Shown here: positions 19,648 to 28,597 of the stretch, piece after piece
Layout of the letters: each line of letters starts with the position of its first letter
Position numbering within the stretch: the first letter of the stretch is position 1
The notes under the pieces: generated by a model
What the model was told of the DNA's origin: nothing
What the model saw: only the letters and a program-made list of their open reading frames with translations
The model's database searches: none
Source: Embleya hyalina
Lineage (GTDB): Bacteria > Actinomycetota > Actinomycetes > Streptomycetales > Streptomycetaceae
NCBI RefSeq assembly: GCF_003967355.1
Contig: NZ_BIFH01000016.1
Coordinates: forward strand, 425,904 to 489,903
Reading direction: 5' to 3'
Length of the DNA: 64,000 bases
Translations under genes and position numbers: made by a program

Positions 19648-19663
19648 TGTGACGCAGGTCACA
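19648..19663. promoter_or_regulatory. CRP-type palindrome
   Basis: TGTGACGCAGGTCACA matches TGTGA-N6-TCACA exactly, the classic CRP/FNR-family site, and fits the looser GTG-N6-CAC core known for actinobacterial Crp. It lies 115 bp before the TetR gene that heads the drug-exporter pair and 41 bp after the aldo/keto reductase stop. Confidence 0.5.
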
Positions 19664-19778
19664 GAGCCTCTCGAAATATCCGGGGACTTCCTGTCCGTTT
19701 AACCGAGCGGATCGACAATCGGGGAATCACTCCCCGCTTACCCGTCGGGCAACGGCAGACAAGGGAAGGAGCCGGATC

Positions 19779-20483
19779 ATGGGCAGCACGGTCACCCACC
19801 GCGTCACCCTCATCGACGTCGTCGAGGATCGGGGTCCGAAGCTTCGTGCCGATGCCCGACGCAATCGCGAGCGGATCATCGCCGCGGCCCGCGAGATGTA
19901 CGTCGAACACGGCGCCGAGGTGCCGTTCGACGAGGTCGCGCGGCGCGCGGGCGTCGGCAACGCGACCCTGTACCGCCACTTCGCCGACCGCGGCGAACTC
20001 GCCCACCGGGTGATCCTCTCCGTCCTGGAGCGCATCACCGAGCACGGCGAGCGCGCCGCGGCCGAGGAGTCGCGGGCCTTCACGGCCCTGCGACGCTTCG
20101 CGCACGCCGCGACGGAGGAGCGGATCGGGGCACTGTGCACGCTGATGTCCGACATCGTGGACAAGGCGCACCCCGAGCTGATCGCGGCCCGGAACCGCAT
20201 GGAGGTCCTGGTCGAGTCGCTGATGGCACGGTCCCGCGCCGAGGGCCTGCTGCGCGCCGACATCGGCTCGGGCGACCTGCTGGTCGCGATCACCCAGCTC
20301 ACCCGACCGCTGCCCGGGATGGGCGGCTGCGTGGCCAACGACCGGTTCGCGCACCGGCACCTCGACGTGCTGCTCGACGGCCTGCGCGTACCGGACCCCA
20401 CTCCGCTCCCCGGCGCCGTCGTGTCGATCCGCGACCTCGAAAACCTGAAGAAGGAGGGCGAGGCCCGGCCGACCCGGTCCTGA
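19779..20483 (+). CDS. TetR/AcrR-family regulator of the adjacent exporter
   Basis: A 234-residue regulator whose N-terminal helix-turn-helix (VPFDEVARRAGVGNATLYRHFADRGEL, about residues 48-75) is typical of TetR proteins. The C-terminal domain (ALCTLMSDIVDKAHPEL, LLVAITQLTRPLP) resembles the SbtR-like group that often accompanies DHA2 exporters. AAGGAG lies 8 nt before the ATG. Position directly upstream and co-directional with the MFS gene suggests it represses the exporter; repeated TACCGACAACG motifs in the gap could be the operator. Confidence 0.9.
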   Translation: MGSTVTHRVTLIDVVEDRGPKLRADARRNRERIIAAAREMYVEHGAEVPFDEVARRAGVGNATLYRHFADRGELAHRVILSVLERITEHGERAAAEESRAFTALRRFAHAATEERIGALCTLMSDIVDKAHPELIAARNRMEVLVESLMARSRAEGLLRADIGSGDLLVAITQLTRPLPGMGGCVANDRFAHRHLDVLLDGLRVPDPTPLPGAVVSIRDLENLKKEGEARPTRS

Positions 20484-20506
20484 CGTGCCCCTGCCTCGTG
20501 CGCGCG

Positions 20507-20569
20507 TACCGGTAGCGACGGTCGCGTGACCACATACCGACAACGCACGCAACGCACGTACCGACAACG
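20507..20569. promoter_or_regulatory. Repeated TACCG motifs upstream of the MFS exporter
   Basis: TACCGACAACG occurs twice (20535-20545 and 20559-20569), 24 bp apart. The self-complementary TACCGGTA at 20507-20514 begins a third related sequence. They lie in the 188-bp gap between tetR and the exporter, a plausible place for binding by the preceding regulator. Confidence 0.35.
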
Positions 20570-20671
20570 AACGCCGCACCTGCCGCTCGCCTCCTCCGCG
20601 CGAGCGAGGGCGCGCACCGTCCTTCCGCGACGCCCACCGTCGCGTCACACCCCCCAAGAGTGAGTACTTCC

Positions 20672-22201
20672 ATGTCTCAAACCGCTCCGGCCATGTCCGC
20701 CGCCCCCGATTCCAGGCGCTGGAAAGCGCTCATCTTCATCGCCATCGCCCAGTTGATGGTCGTCCTCGACGGCACCATCGTGAACATCGCGCTGCCGTCC
20801 GCCCAGACCGATCTGGGCATCTCCGACGGCAACAAGCAATGGGTGATCACCGCCTACGCCCTCGCCTTCGGCGGCCTGCTGCTGTTCGGCGGCCGGATCG
20901 CCGACCTGTGGGGTCGGCGCCGTACCTTCATCGTCGGCCTGATCGGCTTCGCCGCGGCCTCCGCGCTGGGCGGCATAGCACAGAGCAGCGGTCTGCTCCT
21001 CGGCGCCCGCGCGCTCCAGGGCGTCTTCGGCGCACTGCTCGCCCCGTCCGCACTGTCCCTGCTCGCGGTGATGTTCACCGACGCCAAGGAACGTGCCAAG
21101 GCGTTCGGCATCTTCGGCGCGATCGCCGGCGGCGGTGGCGCGGTCGGCCTGATCCTGGGCGGCGTGCTCACCGAGTACATGAACTGGCGCTGGACGTTCT
21201 TCGTCAACATCCCGTTCGCCGTGATCGCCGCGACCGGTGCGGTCCTGGTCATCCGCGAGCCCGAGGGCGCCCGCAACCGTTCGCCGCTGGACATCCCCGG
21301 CGTGCTGCTGTCCTCGCTCGGACTGGGCACCCTGGTGTACGCCTTCACCCGCGCCGAGAGCCACGGCTGGAGCGCGGGCAGCACGATCGGCCTGTTCGTC
21401 GCCGCCGCGGTGCTGCTCCTGGCGTTCGTCGCGGTGGAGGCGCGGGTCAAGGCCCCGCTGCTGCCGCTGCGGGTGGTCGCCGAGCGCAACCGGGCCGGCA
21501 TCTACCTCTCGCTCGGCCTCGCGATCATCGCGATGTTCGGCATGTTCCTGTTCCTCACCTACTACCTCCAGATCGTCAAGGGCTTCTCGCCGGTCAAGAC
21601 CGGCCTGGCGTTCCTGCCGATGATCGCGGGCATGATCACCGGCTCCACCCAGATCGGCGCACGGCTGATGACCCGGGTGCCGGCCCGACTGCTGATGGGT
21701 CCGGGCTTCCTGACCGCGGGCGTCGGCATGCTGATGCTGACCCAGATCGAGGTCGGCAGCTCCTATGCCGGGCTGATCCTGCCCGCGCAGATCCTGCTCG
21801 GCCTGGGCATGGGTACCGCGTTCATGCCGGCGATGAGCCTGGCCACCTACGGTGTGCAGCCTCGGGACGCGGGCGTCGCCTCGGCGATGGTCAACACCTC
21901 GCAGCAGGTCGGCGGCGCGATCGGTACGGCGCTGCTGAACACCATCGCCGCGAGCGCGACCACGTCCTACGTGGCCTCGCACGCGGTCGGCTCCGGCGGC
22001 CTGGACCAGCTGAAGATGCAGGCCATGGTGCACGGCTACGCCACCGCGATCTGGTGGGCGGTCGGGATCCTGGCGCTGGCCTCGACGATCGCGTTCACGT
22101 TCATCACCGTCGGGCACGGCGACAGCAAGCCGGTCGCCTCGGGCGGCAAGGACGGGGAAGCGGACTCGGACGAACTCGCGGTGCCGGTGCTGGTGCACTG
22201 A
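20672..22201 (+). CDS. DHA2-family MFS drug exporter (EmrB/QacA-like)
   Basis: A 509-residue polytopic membrane protein with about 14 transmembrane helices. Family motifs are intact: LMVVLDGTIVNIALPSAQTDL in helix 1 (motif D1), the loop GGRIADLWGRRRTF (motif A), and motif C-like sequence in helix 5 (GAIAGGGGAVGLILGGVLTE). These proton antiporters export drugs or secreted metabolites. ATG 20672 is used; an in-frame GTG at 20660 would add four residues. The upstream TetR gene probably controls it. A strong hairpin follows the stop. Confidence 0.93.
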   Translation: MSQTAPAMSAAPDSRRWKALIFIAIAQLMVVLDGTIVNIALPSAQTDLGISDGNKQWVITAYALAFGGLLLFGGRIADLWGRRRTFIVGLIGFAAASALGGIAQSSGLLLGARALQGVFGALLAPSALSLLAVMFTDAKERAKAFGIFGAIAGGGGAVGLILGGVLTEYMNWRWTFFVNIPFAVIAATGAVLVIREPEGARNRSPLDIPGVLLSSLGLGTLVYAFTRAESHGWSAGSTIGLFVAAAVLLLAFVAVEARVKAPLLPLRVVAERNRAGIYLSLGLAIIAMFGMFLFLTYYLQIVKGFSPVKTGLAFLPMIAGMITGSTQIGARLMTRVPARLLMGPGFLTAGVGMLMLTQIEVGSSYAGLILPAQILLGLGMGTAFMPAMSLATYGVQPRDAGVASAMVNTSQQVGGAIGTALLNTIAASATTSYVASHAVGSGGLDQLKMQAMVHGYATAIWWAVGILALASTIAFTFITVGHGDSKPVASGGKDGEADSDELAVPVLVH

Positions 22202-22236
22202 CCCCGCGCGGTACGTGAGCCGCGGTACGTAAAGCA

Positions 22237-22267
22237 GGGCCCCACCGCCGAATCGGCGGTGGGGCCC
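22237..22267. terminator. Bidirectional terminator hairpin
   Basis: A perfect 15-bp inverted repeat (22237-22251 with 22253-22267) lies between the convergent exporter and peptidase genes; the physical loop will open a few of the central pairs. Confidence 0.7.
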
Positions 22268-22290
22268 TCGTCGTTCGTGCGGGGCGCGCC

Positions 22291-23955
22291 CTATCGGGTC
22301 GGGCGTTCGTCGCGCGGCGGCGGCGGTGGACCGGCCGGGCCGACCGGGTGGACCGCGTCGTCGAGCGGGAGCGGCAGGCCGGCGCAGATCGTGGTGGTCG
22401 GACGGAGGCCGCGGACGAGATAGTCGGCGATCCGGGCGTCGACGCAGGCGTTGCCGTCGTCGAAGGCGATGTGGTCGCCCGCGTCCCGGACGAAGACCAT
22501 CGGCTGGTGCGCCGTCGCGGCGACGGCGAGGGCGCCCTCGGCGGGGGTGGCCGGGTCGAGCTGATTTTGTACCAGGAGCATCCTCGGGAGCTTGGCCGGG
22601 TCCGGGACGGCCGGGTGTGCGGTCGTGAACGGATAGGCGGCGCAGGGTTGTTCGGTGGCGAGCGAGCCGACGAGCGGATAGCGCGCGGCGAGGCGGTCGC
22701 CCTTGTCCACCCAGTGGGCGGGATCGCCGGCCCAACGGGCGTCGCCGCACCGGATCGCCCAGTGCGCCCCGCTCTCCGGTACGCCGACCGGCACCCTCGG
22801 TGCGGCCAACAGGGCCGGCGCCCGCGTCGGATCGTCCCGCAACTCCCGCAACCGCTCGGCCCATTGCGGCCAACCGGCCGCGTCGTACAGGACGTTCGCC
22901 TGCATCGTGTCGAAGGCGGTGCCGCGCTCGTGTCCGGCCACGGCGGCCCGCAACTCGTCGTACGCGGCGCGCGCCGCCTCGACGTCGCCGCCGAATCCGT
23001 ACCGGTCGTCGTGGCGCGCGAGCCAGGGCAGGAACTGTACGTCGAAGCGCCGTTGCAGGCCGCGCGCCCACGCGTCGACGAAGACCTCCTCGGGGTCGGC
23101 CGACCAGTCCATCGTCGAGTCCAGCACGAACCGGTCCACGCGGGAGCGGAATCGGTCCGCGTACCACGCGCCGAGCAAGGTGCCGTAGGAGAAGCCGAGA
23201 TAGTCGATCCGACGCTCGCCGAGCACGGCCCGGATCAGGTCCAGGTCCCGCGCGGTCTGGTCGGTGGTCACGTACGGTGCGAACGCCGCGCCCGCGCAGG
23301 CCAGTCCGACCAGGCGCGCGTCGGCGAGTTGGCGTGCGGTGTTGGCCGGCGAGCGGTCGCGGGTGTCGGCGACGGGCTCGTACCGGGACCAGTCGACGCC
23401 GCAGTCCACACTCGTCGAGGGCGCGACGCCGCGGGGCGCGAAGCCGATGATGTCGTGGGTCCGGAGCAGCTCCGGCTGCGCCTCGGCGACGCGGCCGGCC
23501 AGGGCGGAGCCGTCGGTGCCGGGGCCGCCGGGGTTGACGAGGAGCACGCCGCGCCGGGCGGGGCCACCGGTGGCGGGCACGCGGGTGACCCGGAGGGTGA
23601 TGGTGCCCTTGGCGCGGTCGTACCAGTCGAGCGGGGCGCGCAGGTCGGCGCAGTAGGTCACGGGCTGTGCGGGCGAGGCGGGGCCGCCCGGTCGGTTCGG
23701 GTTCGGGTCGTTCGGCTCGGCGGCGCGGTACCACTCGCAGACCTGCCACCGGGGGCGCTGCGCCCCGAGGACCCCGTACGGATTCACCGGCTCGGCACCG
23801 CCGTCCGCCTGCGCGTTGGTCCCCACGAGCATGCCGGCGACCCCGGCGAGCAACACCGCCCCGGTCACGACGAGGCGCACGCCCGGAAGCGGCCCCCGGC
23901 GACGCCCGGGGCGCACCGCCGACGGCACGACCGACGAGGGACGGATCGGGCGCAT
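22291..23955 (-). CDS. Secreted alpha/beta-hydrolase of the tripeptidyl aminopeptidase type
   Basis: A 554-residue protein with an N-terminal hydrophobic anchor or signal (about 28-50). NPGGPG at 141-146 forms the oxyanion loop, the nucleophile elbow GFSYGTLLG has Ser256, LVQNQLDPATPAEGA carries the Asp and RDAGDHIAFDDGNACVD the His. The C-terminal TAP-like domain is typical of SlpD/SlpE and tripeptidyl aminopeptidases (peptidase family S33), which trim short peptides outside the cell. Several Cys pairs suggest disulfides. The exact peptide specificity is not predictable. Confidence 0.9.
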   Translation of the reverse strand: MRPIRPSSVVPSAVRPGRRRGPLPGVRLVVTGAVLLAGVAGMLVGTNAQADGGAEPVNPYGVLGAQRPRWQVCEWYRAAEPNDPNPNRPGGPASPAQPVTYCADLRAPLDWYDRAKGTITLRVTRVPATGGPARRGVLLVNPGGPGTDGSALAGRVAEAQPELLRTHDIIGFAPRGVAPSTSVDCGVDWSRYEPVADTRDRSPANTARQLADARLVGLACAGAAFAPYVTTDQTARDLDLIRAVLGERRIDYLGFSYGTLLGAWYADRFRSRVDRFVLDSTMDWSADPEEVFVDAWARGLQRRFDVQFLPWLARHDDRYGFGGDVEAARAAYDELRAAVAGHERGTAFDTMQANVLYDAAGWPQWAERLRELRDDPTRAPALLAAPRVPVGVPESGAHWAIRCGDARWAGDPAHWVDKGDRLAARYPLVGSLATEQPCAAYPFTTAHPAVPDPAKLPRMLLVQNQLDPATPAEGALAVAATAHQPMVFVRDAGDHIAFDDGNACVDARIADYLVRGLRPTTTICAGLPLPLDDAVHPVGPAGPPPPPRDERPTR

Positions 23956-24198
23956 GGGGCTCCAGGTGGGCGGGGCGCGGCGGCGTCGGGGGCAGGCGGA
24001 TGGGACGAGTGTGGACCGGACGGGGCGGGCGGGATACGGCGGGGTACGGCGGAGCGGACGCGGGCGACGTCACGGCCCCGCCGAATGGCGGCGTATCACC
24101 CGACTGTGTGGTGTCGAATCCCACGAAGCAAGCCGGAGCAGGGCCGGCCGGCGGTCCACATCACCCACGTGGGTGACCCCGGCGGGCGGGCCCGCGCG

Positions 24199-24585
24199 TC
24201 AACGGATCACGCGGATCACCGGCATCGGCGGACGCCGGTCGCCCACCCACTCGACGAGCAACCGGCGGGACACCGCACGAGCCCGTGCCCACGCCGGGTC
24301 GTCCGCCAGGGCCGCCACAGCCCACCGGGCGGGGTCGCCTTCGTCGGTCAGGCCCGTGAACAGGGCATCGAGCGCGCGCAGTTCGGCCACCGCGTCCGCG
24401 TCCAGGCGCCCGGCCGCCGCGAGTTGCGGAACGAGGCGGTAGGCGTCGTCGAAGCCCAAAGCGAGTTCGTCCGGCGGCACGCCGTACCGATCCGACCACG
24501 CACACTGCTCGGCGGGATCGGCGGCGAGGGCGGTCAGGGCCTCGACCAACAGCCGCCACAGGAAGGCGATATCGGGATCGGACAC
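24199..24585 (-). CDS. Hypothetical protein, 128 aa
   Basis: The coding part starts at GTG 24585 (VSDPDIAFLWRLLVEALTAL); the frame stays open to 25065 but the upstream translation is basic low-complexity text. The protein is helical and acidic, with ALGFDDAYRLVPQLAAAGRLDADAVAELRALDALFTGL and a C-terminal VSRRLLVEWVGDRRPP. No catalytic motif, signal peptide or membrane segment is visible and I do not recognise the family. It may be transcribed ahead of the peptidase gene 244 bp downstream. Confidence 0.6.
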   Translation of the reverse strand: MSDPDIAFLWRLLVEALTALAADPAEQCAWSDRYGVPPDELALGFDDAYRLVPQLAAAGRLDADAVAELRALDALFTGLTDEGDPARWAVAALADDPAWARARAVSRRLLVEWVGDRRPPMPVIRVIR

Positions 24586-24984
24586 CAACCCATCCTCGCA
24601 CCGCCCCGAGAACCCACCCGCCACCCGCCCCCGCCCACCGGCGGCAGGCCGGCGGCGACCGATCGCCGTCGGTGGGCCGAGGGTGGCGTCCGGTCGGGGC
24701 CGGGACGCGGTCGACCGCCTTTCGGGCGCGGACCGGGAGGTCGGTTGGTGCGGCCGGGGGAGCCGGAGGGAGCCGGCCTCGGTCGGGGCGGACCACGAGG
24801 ACGCGTGGAATCGGTGGAATACGATGCGCACGACCGCGTCGGCCGCCGTCTTCGAGGGTCGGCGAGCGTGGCGTCGGCGCCGACTCGGCCGCGTCGGGAG
24901 GTGCGAGGCGGCAGCGCCCGTCCGGAGCCGGCCGTGGCCGCGGTGCCCGGGATCCGGCTGGGGTGGTACAGCCCACGACCCTTC

Positions 24985-25008
24985 GGGGGTGGGCTCAGGC
25001 CCACCCCC
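24985..25008 (+). terminator. Hairpin in the ABC-operon leader
   Basis: A perfect 10-bp stem (24985-24994 with 24999-25008) and a TCAG loop lie 92 bp before the ABC ATPase start. It could be an attenuator in the leader or an isolated terminator for leftward readthrough; the sequence does not decide. Confidence 0.35.
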
Positions 25009-25061
25009 GTTCGGCCCGCCTTCCCCATGTTCCGGGGCGTCTCGCCTCCGTAGCGTCGTGG

Positions 25062-25077
25062 ACATCGAATCCGATGT
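25062..25077. promoter_or_regulatory. Palindromic operator candidate before the ABC exporter
   Basis: ACATCG-AATC-CGATGT is a perfect 6-4-6 inverted repeat ending 22 bp before the ATPase start codon, next to the GGAGG ribosome binding site. No regulator gene is adjacent. Confidence 0.4.
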
Positions 25078-25099
25078 TCATTTCTTTGCGGGAGGCACC

Positions 25100-25969
25100 A
25101 TGTTCGGGCGAGGCAAGCGAGGCGAGCGGCGGGCGCGGACGGGACCCGTCGTACCTCCCCGCCCGGACCACGACACGTTCGGCACGCCGCCGCACCCGTT
25201 GCACACCCCGCGCGCCCACACCTCCGCGGTGCGCCTCGACAAGGTCGCCAAGGCATACGGGCGCGGTGCCGAGGCGGTGCACGCGCTGCGCGGGGTCGAC
25301 CTCGACATCCCCCGAGGCACCTTCACCGCCGTCATGGGCCCGTCCGGATCCGGGAAGAGCACCTTCCTGCACTGCGCCGCCGGGCTCGACAAGCCCGACT
25401 CCGGGCGGGTGCTGCTGGGGGACGACGACCTCACCGCGATGAACGAGAACCAGCTCACCCGGCTGCGCCGGACCCGGCTCGGCTTCGTGTTCCAGGCGTT
25501 CAACCTGCTGCCCTCGCTGACCGTGGAGAAGAACGTACTGCTCCCGCTGCGGCTCGCGGGGCAGCGGCCGGAACGCGGCCGGGCCGCCGAGGTGTTGGGC
25601 ATGGTCGGCCTGCACGCACACGCCGGCCGCCGGCCCGCGCAGTTGTCCGGCGGCCAGCAGCAGCGCGTCGCCATCGCCCGCGCCCTGGTCACCCGGCCCG
25701 ACGTGCTGTTCGCCGACGAGCCGACCGGCGCGCTGGACACCACCACCGCCGCCGAGGTGCTGGCGCTGCTGCGCCGGGCCGTCGACGACACCGGCGCCAC
25801 CGTCGTGATGGTCACCCACGACCCGGTCGCCGCCTCCTACGCGGACCGGGTCGTCTTCCTGGCCGAGGGCAACCTCGCCGGTCACCTCCACGCGCCCACC
25901 CCCGAGGCCGTCGCGGCCCGGATGGTCGGCCTGTCCCAGCCCGCCCACGCCCGGGGACGGGCCGCCTGA
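25100..25969 (+). CDS. ABC transporter ATPase, MacB/LolD type
   Basis: A 289-residue ATPase with an unusual 45-residue N-terminal extension rich in Arg/Pro before the standard domain. Walker A is GPSGSGKST (80-88), the Q-loop is VFQAFNLLPSLTV, the signature LSGGQQQR, Walker B VLFADEPTGALD, and the H-loop MVTHDP. The ATPase pairs with FtsX-like permeases that act by mechanotransmission or export rather than by import. Its TGA shares the A with the ATG of the permease, so the two are co-translated. GGAGG precedes the start. Confidence 0.94.
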   Translation: MFGRGKRGERRARTGPVVPPRPDHDTFGTPPHPLHTPRAHTSAVRLDKVAKAYGRGAEAVHALRGVDLDIPRGTFTAVMGPSGSGKSTFLHCAAGLDKPDSGRVLLGDDDLTAMNENQLTRLRRTRLGFVFQAFNLLPSLTVEKNVLLPLRLAGQRPERGRAAEVLGMVGLHAHAGRRPAQLSGGQQQRVAIARALVTRPDVLFADEPTGALDTTTAAEVLALLRRAVDDTGATVVMVTHDPVAASYADRVVFLAEGNLAGHLHAPTPEAVAARMVGLSQPAHARGRAA

Positions 25970-28512
25970 TGGGCCGGCCCAACGGGCTCGCCCGCACCTC
26001 CGTACGGTTTCGGCCCGCCTCGTTCGCCGGCTCGTTCGTCGCCCTGCTGTTCGCCGCCATGCTCGTCACGATGTGCGGGATCTTCCTGGAGAGCGGGATC
26101 CGCGCCCACGTGCCGGCCGGCCGCTACGCCGACACCCCCATCGTGGTCGCCGGGCCGACCGGCACGAGCAAGACCTTCGGCAGCGGCGAGGACAAGGAGA
26201 ACGTGAAGGTCGCGCTGCCCGAGCGGGCCCGTGTCGACGCCGCGCTCGCCGCCCGGATCGCGGCCGTGCCCGGCGTCGCCGCGGTCCTGCCCGACCTGAC
26301 CTTCCCCGCGCAGACCCCCACCGCAGTACTCGACGCGCACCCCTGGTCCGCCGCCCGCCTGGCCGGCACCCCGTACGAGGGCGCCGCGCCGCGCCCGGGC
26401 GACGTCGTACTGACCACCGAGGCCGCGCACCGGATCGGCGCCGGCGCGACCGCCGGCGGCACGGTCCGGGTGACCACACCCGCCGGCGAGGTCCCGCTGC
26501 GCGTGTCGGCCGTACTCCCCGGCAGCGGCGCCCGGCTCTACGTCGCCGACACCGAAGCCGCGCGCCTGGCGGGCAACCCCGACAAGGTGACCGCGTTCGG
26601 CGTGCTGCTCGAGGACCGCACCGCGACCGGCAAGGTCGCCGGCGAGTTGCGCAAGGCGTTGAAGGGCACCGGCGCCGAGGTCCGCACCGGCGACGGGCGC
26701 GGCGAGGTGGAACACCCCGGCCTGGGCGACACCAAGGAACTGCTCATCGCCGTCGGCGCGTCCTTCGGCGGCATCGTCGCCGCGGTCGCGGTGTTCGTCG
26801 TGGCGGGCGCCACCTCGCTGTCCGTGGCCCAGCGGCGCCGCGACTTCGCCCTGCTGCGCGCGGTCGGCGCCACCCCCTGGCAGATCCGCCGGACGATCGC
26901 CACCGAGACCGCGATGATCTCCCTGCTCGCGGGCCTGGTCGGCGTGTTTCCCGGGACGCTGCTCGCCCGCTGGTGGTTCGACACCATGGTCGGCCGCGGC
27001 ATGATCGAGGACGGCGTCACCCTCGCCGTCGGCCCGGTCCCGATGCTGGTCGCGGTCGGCGCGGGCCTGCTGTCCGCGCTGCTCGCCGGCCTGATGGCGG
27101 CGCGGGCCAGTGCGCGGACCAAGCCGACCGAGGCGCTGGGCGAGGCGGGTGTCGAGCGGGCCCGCGTCGGCTGGGTCCGGCTGGTCCTGGGCCTCGCCGC
27201 GCTGGCCGGCGGCGGCGTACTCTCCGGCATCGCCATGAAGGCCACCGGAGACCAGGCCGTCGGCGCGGCGGGCGGCGTGATCATGCTGTTCATGCTCGGC
27301 GTCGGACTGCTCGGCCCGCTGATCGCCCACCTGTTCGTGTACGCGACCGGATTCCTCCTGCGCCTGTTCGGCGCCCCGGGCCGGCTCGCCTTCGACAACG
27401 CCCGCGCCAACTCGCGCCGGCTCGCCTCGGCGATCACCCCGATCACCCTCACGGTCGCCTTCGCGACCACGCTGATGTTCATGTTCGCCGCGCAGGACCA
27501 CTACAGCGAGAAGCAGTCCAAGGCCGCGTTGACCGCCGACCGGGTGATCGGCGGACCCGGATTCCCGGCCGGCACCACGAGCGAGGTCGCCCGCGTGCCC
27601 GGGGTCGCCGCGGTGACCTCGGTTCTGACCACCAACGTGGTCATGGCCGGCTCCGACGAGTTGCGGAAGTATTCGACCCAGGCCGTCGGCGGCACCGACA
27701 CCGACCTGGCCCGCGTGCTCGACCTCGGGGTACGCGCGGGCGACACCCACGCGCTGCGCCCCGGCGCCGCGCAGCCGCCCGGCGGCGCGGTGGCGATGGA
27801 CCGGCTCACCGCCGACGCGGTCGAGGCCCGGCTCGGCAAGCCGATCGAGATCCGCCTCGGCGACGGCACCCGGATCAAGCCGACCCTGGTCGCCACCTAC
27901 GACCGCGGCCTCGGCACCGCCGCCGTCACCCTCCCGCGCGCCACCGTGGAACACCACGTCGACGCCGCCCTGGACACCCGCCTGCTGGTACGCCTCGCCG
28001 ACCGGGCCGACCCGGCCGCGGTGGACGCGGCCCTCGCCGAGGTCGCCCGACGCCACCCCGACACCCGGATCTCCGACCGGGCCGGCTACGCCGCGGAACG
28101 CGACCGGGACCTCGAGACCAACAAGTGGACCAACCAGGTGATGCTGGTCATCCTCGCGGGCTTCGCGACCATCGCCGCGGTCAACACGATGATCGTGTCC
28201 ACCGCCGCCCGGCGTCGCGAACTCGGCCTGATGCGGATGATCGGCAGCACCCGCACCCAGGTCCGCGCGGTCGTGCGCGGCGAGGCCGCCCTGGTCGGGG
28301 TGATCGGTCTCGCCCTCGGCCTGACCATCGCGATGATCACCCTCGTCCCGTTCGGCAAGGGCGCGTTCGGCGAGAGCACTCCCTACGTGCCGATCCCGCT
28401 GCTCCTGGGAATCAGCGCCGCCGCGCTGCTCCTGGCACCGCTGTCGGTCGCCCCGATCACCCGACGGCTGCTGCGCGTCGAACCCATCGACGCGGTGGGC
28501 GCGAAGGAGTAG
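25969..28512 (+). CDS. ABC transporter permease with two FtsX domains
   Basis: An 847-residue membrane protein in the duplicated MacB/FtsX arrangement common in streptomycetes. An N-terminal membrane helix and a long extracytoplasmic domain (about 45-245) precede three helices beginning LLIAVGASFGGIVAAVAVFVV. A second helix-ectodomain-helices unit (about 455-847) ends with FATIAAVNTMIVSTAARRRELGLMRMIGSTRTQVRAVV. FtsX-domain cytoplasmic motifs (RRRDFALLRAVGAT and RRRELGLMRMIGST) appear in both halves. Possible cargoes include lipoproteins, peptides or antibiotics; none is shown by the context. Confidence 0.93.
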   Translation: MGRPNGLARTSVRFRPASFAGSFVALLFAAMLVTMCGIFLESGIRAHVPAGRYADTPIVVAGPTGTSKTFGSGEDKENVKVALPERARVDAALAARIAAVPGVAAVLPDLTFPAQTPTAVLDAHPWSAARLAGTPYEGAAPRPGDVVLTTEAAHRIGAGATAGGTVRVTTPAGEVPLRVSAVLPGSGARLYVADTEAARLAGNPDKVTAFGVLLEDRTATGKVAGELRKALKGTGAEVRTGDGRGEVEHPGLGDTKELLIAVGASFGGIVAAVAVFVVAGATSLSVAQRRRDFALLRAVGATPWQIRRTIATETAMISLLAGLVGVFPGTLLARWWFDTMVGRGMIEDGVTLAVGPVPMLVAVGAGLLSALLAGLMAARASARTKPTEALGEAGVERARVGWVRLVLGLAALAGGGVLSGIAMKATGDQAVGAAGGVIMLFMLGVGLLGPLIAHLFVYATGFLLRLFGAPGRLAFDNARANSRRLASAITPITLTVAFATTLMFMFAAQDHYSEKQSKAALTADRVIGGPGFPAGTTSEVARVPGVAAVTSVLTTNVVMAGSDELRKYSTQAVGGTDTDLARVLDLGVRAGDTHALRPGAAQPPGGAVAMDRLTADAVEARLGKPIEIRLGDGTRIKPTLVATYDRGLGTAAVTLPRATVEHHVDAALDTRLLVRLADRADPAAVDAALAEVARRHPDTRISDRAGYAAERDRDLETNKWTNQVMLVILAGFATIAAVNTMIVSTAARRRELGLMRMIGSTRTQVRAVVRGEAALVGVIGLALGLTIAMITLVPFGKGAFGESTPYVPIPLLLGISAAALLLAPLSVAPITRRLLRVEPIDAVGAKE

Positions 28513-28557
28513 CCGGGGGAGCACACACCGGGTGCCGGAAAGCGGGTGCCGGACATC

Positions 28558-28597
28558 GGGTGATGGGGAGCGCCGAGTCCGGCGCTCCCCATCACCC
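28558..28597. terminator. Bidirectional terminator hairpin
   Basis: An 18-bp perfect stem (28558-28575 with 28580-28597) with an AGTC loop lies between the convergent ABC permease and the AsnC regulator and overlaps the regulator's stop codon (28592-28594). Confidence 0.75.

Larger units (their letters stand above)
24586..25099. other. Divergent intergenic region upstream of the ABC exporter, 514 bp
   Basis: Apart from the two hairpin or palindrome elements listed separately (24985-25008 and 25062-25077), I see no supported gene. GC-rich open frames cross it on both strands but their translations lack conserved features. Confidence 0.5.

Noticed and set aside
20645-24124. 1159-codon minus-strand frame through the exporter and peptidase region
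   Set aside because: It covers an antisense MFS gene and a different frame of the peptidase; no recognisable domains.
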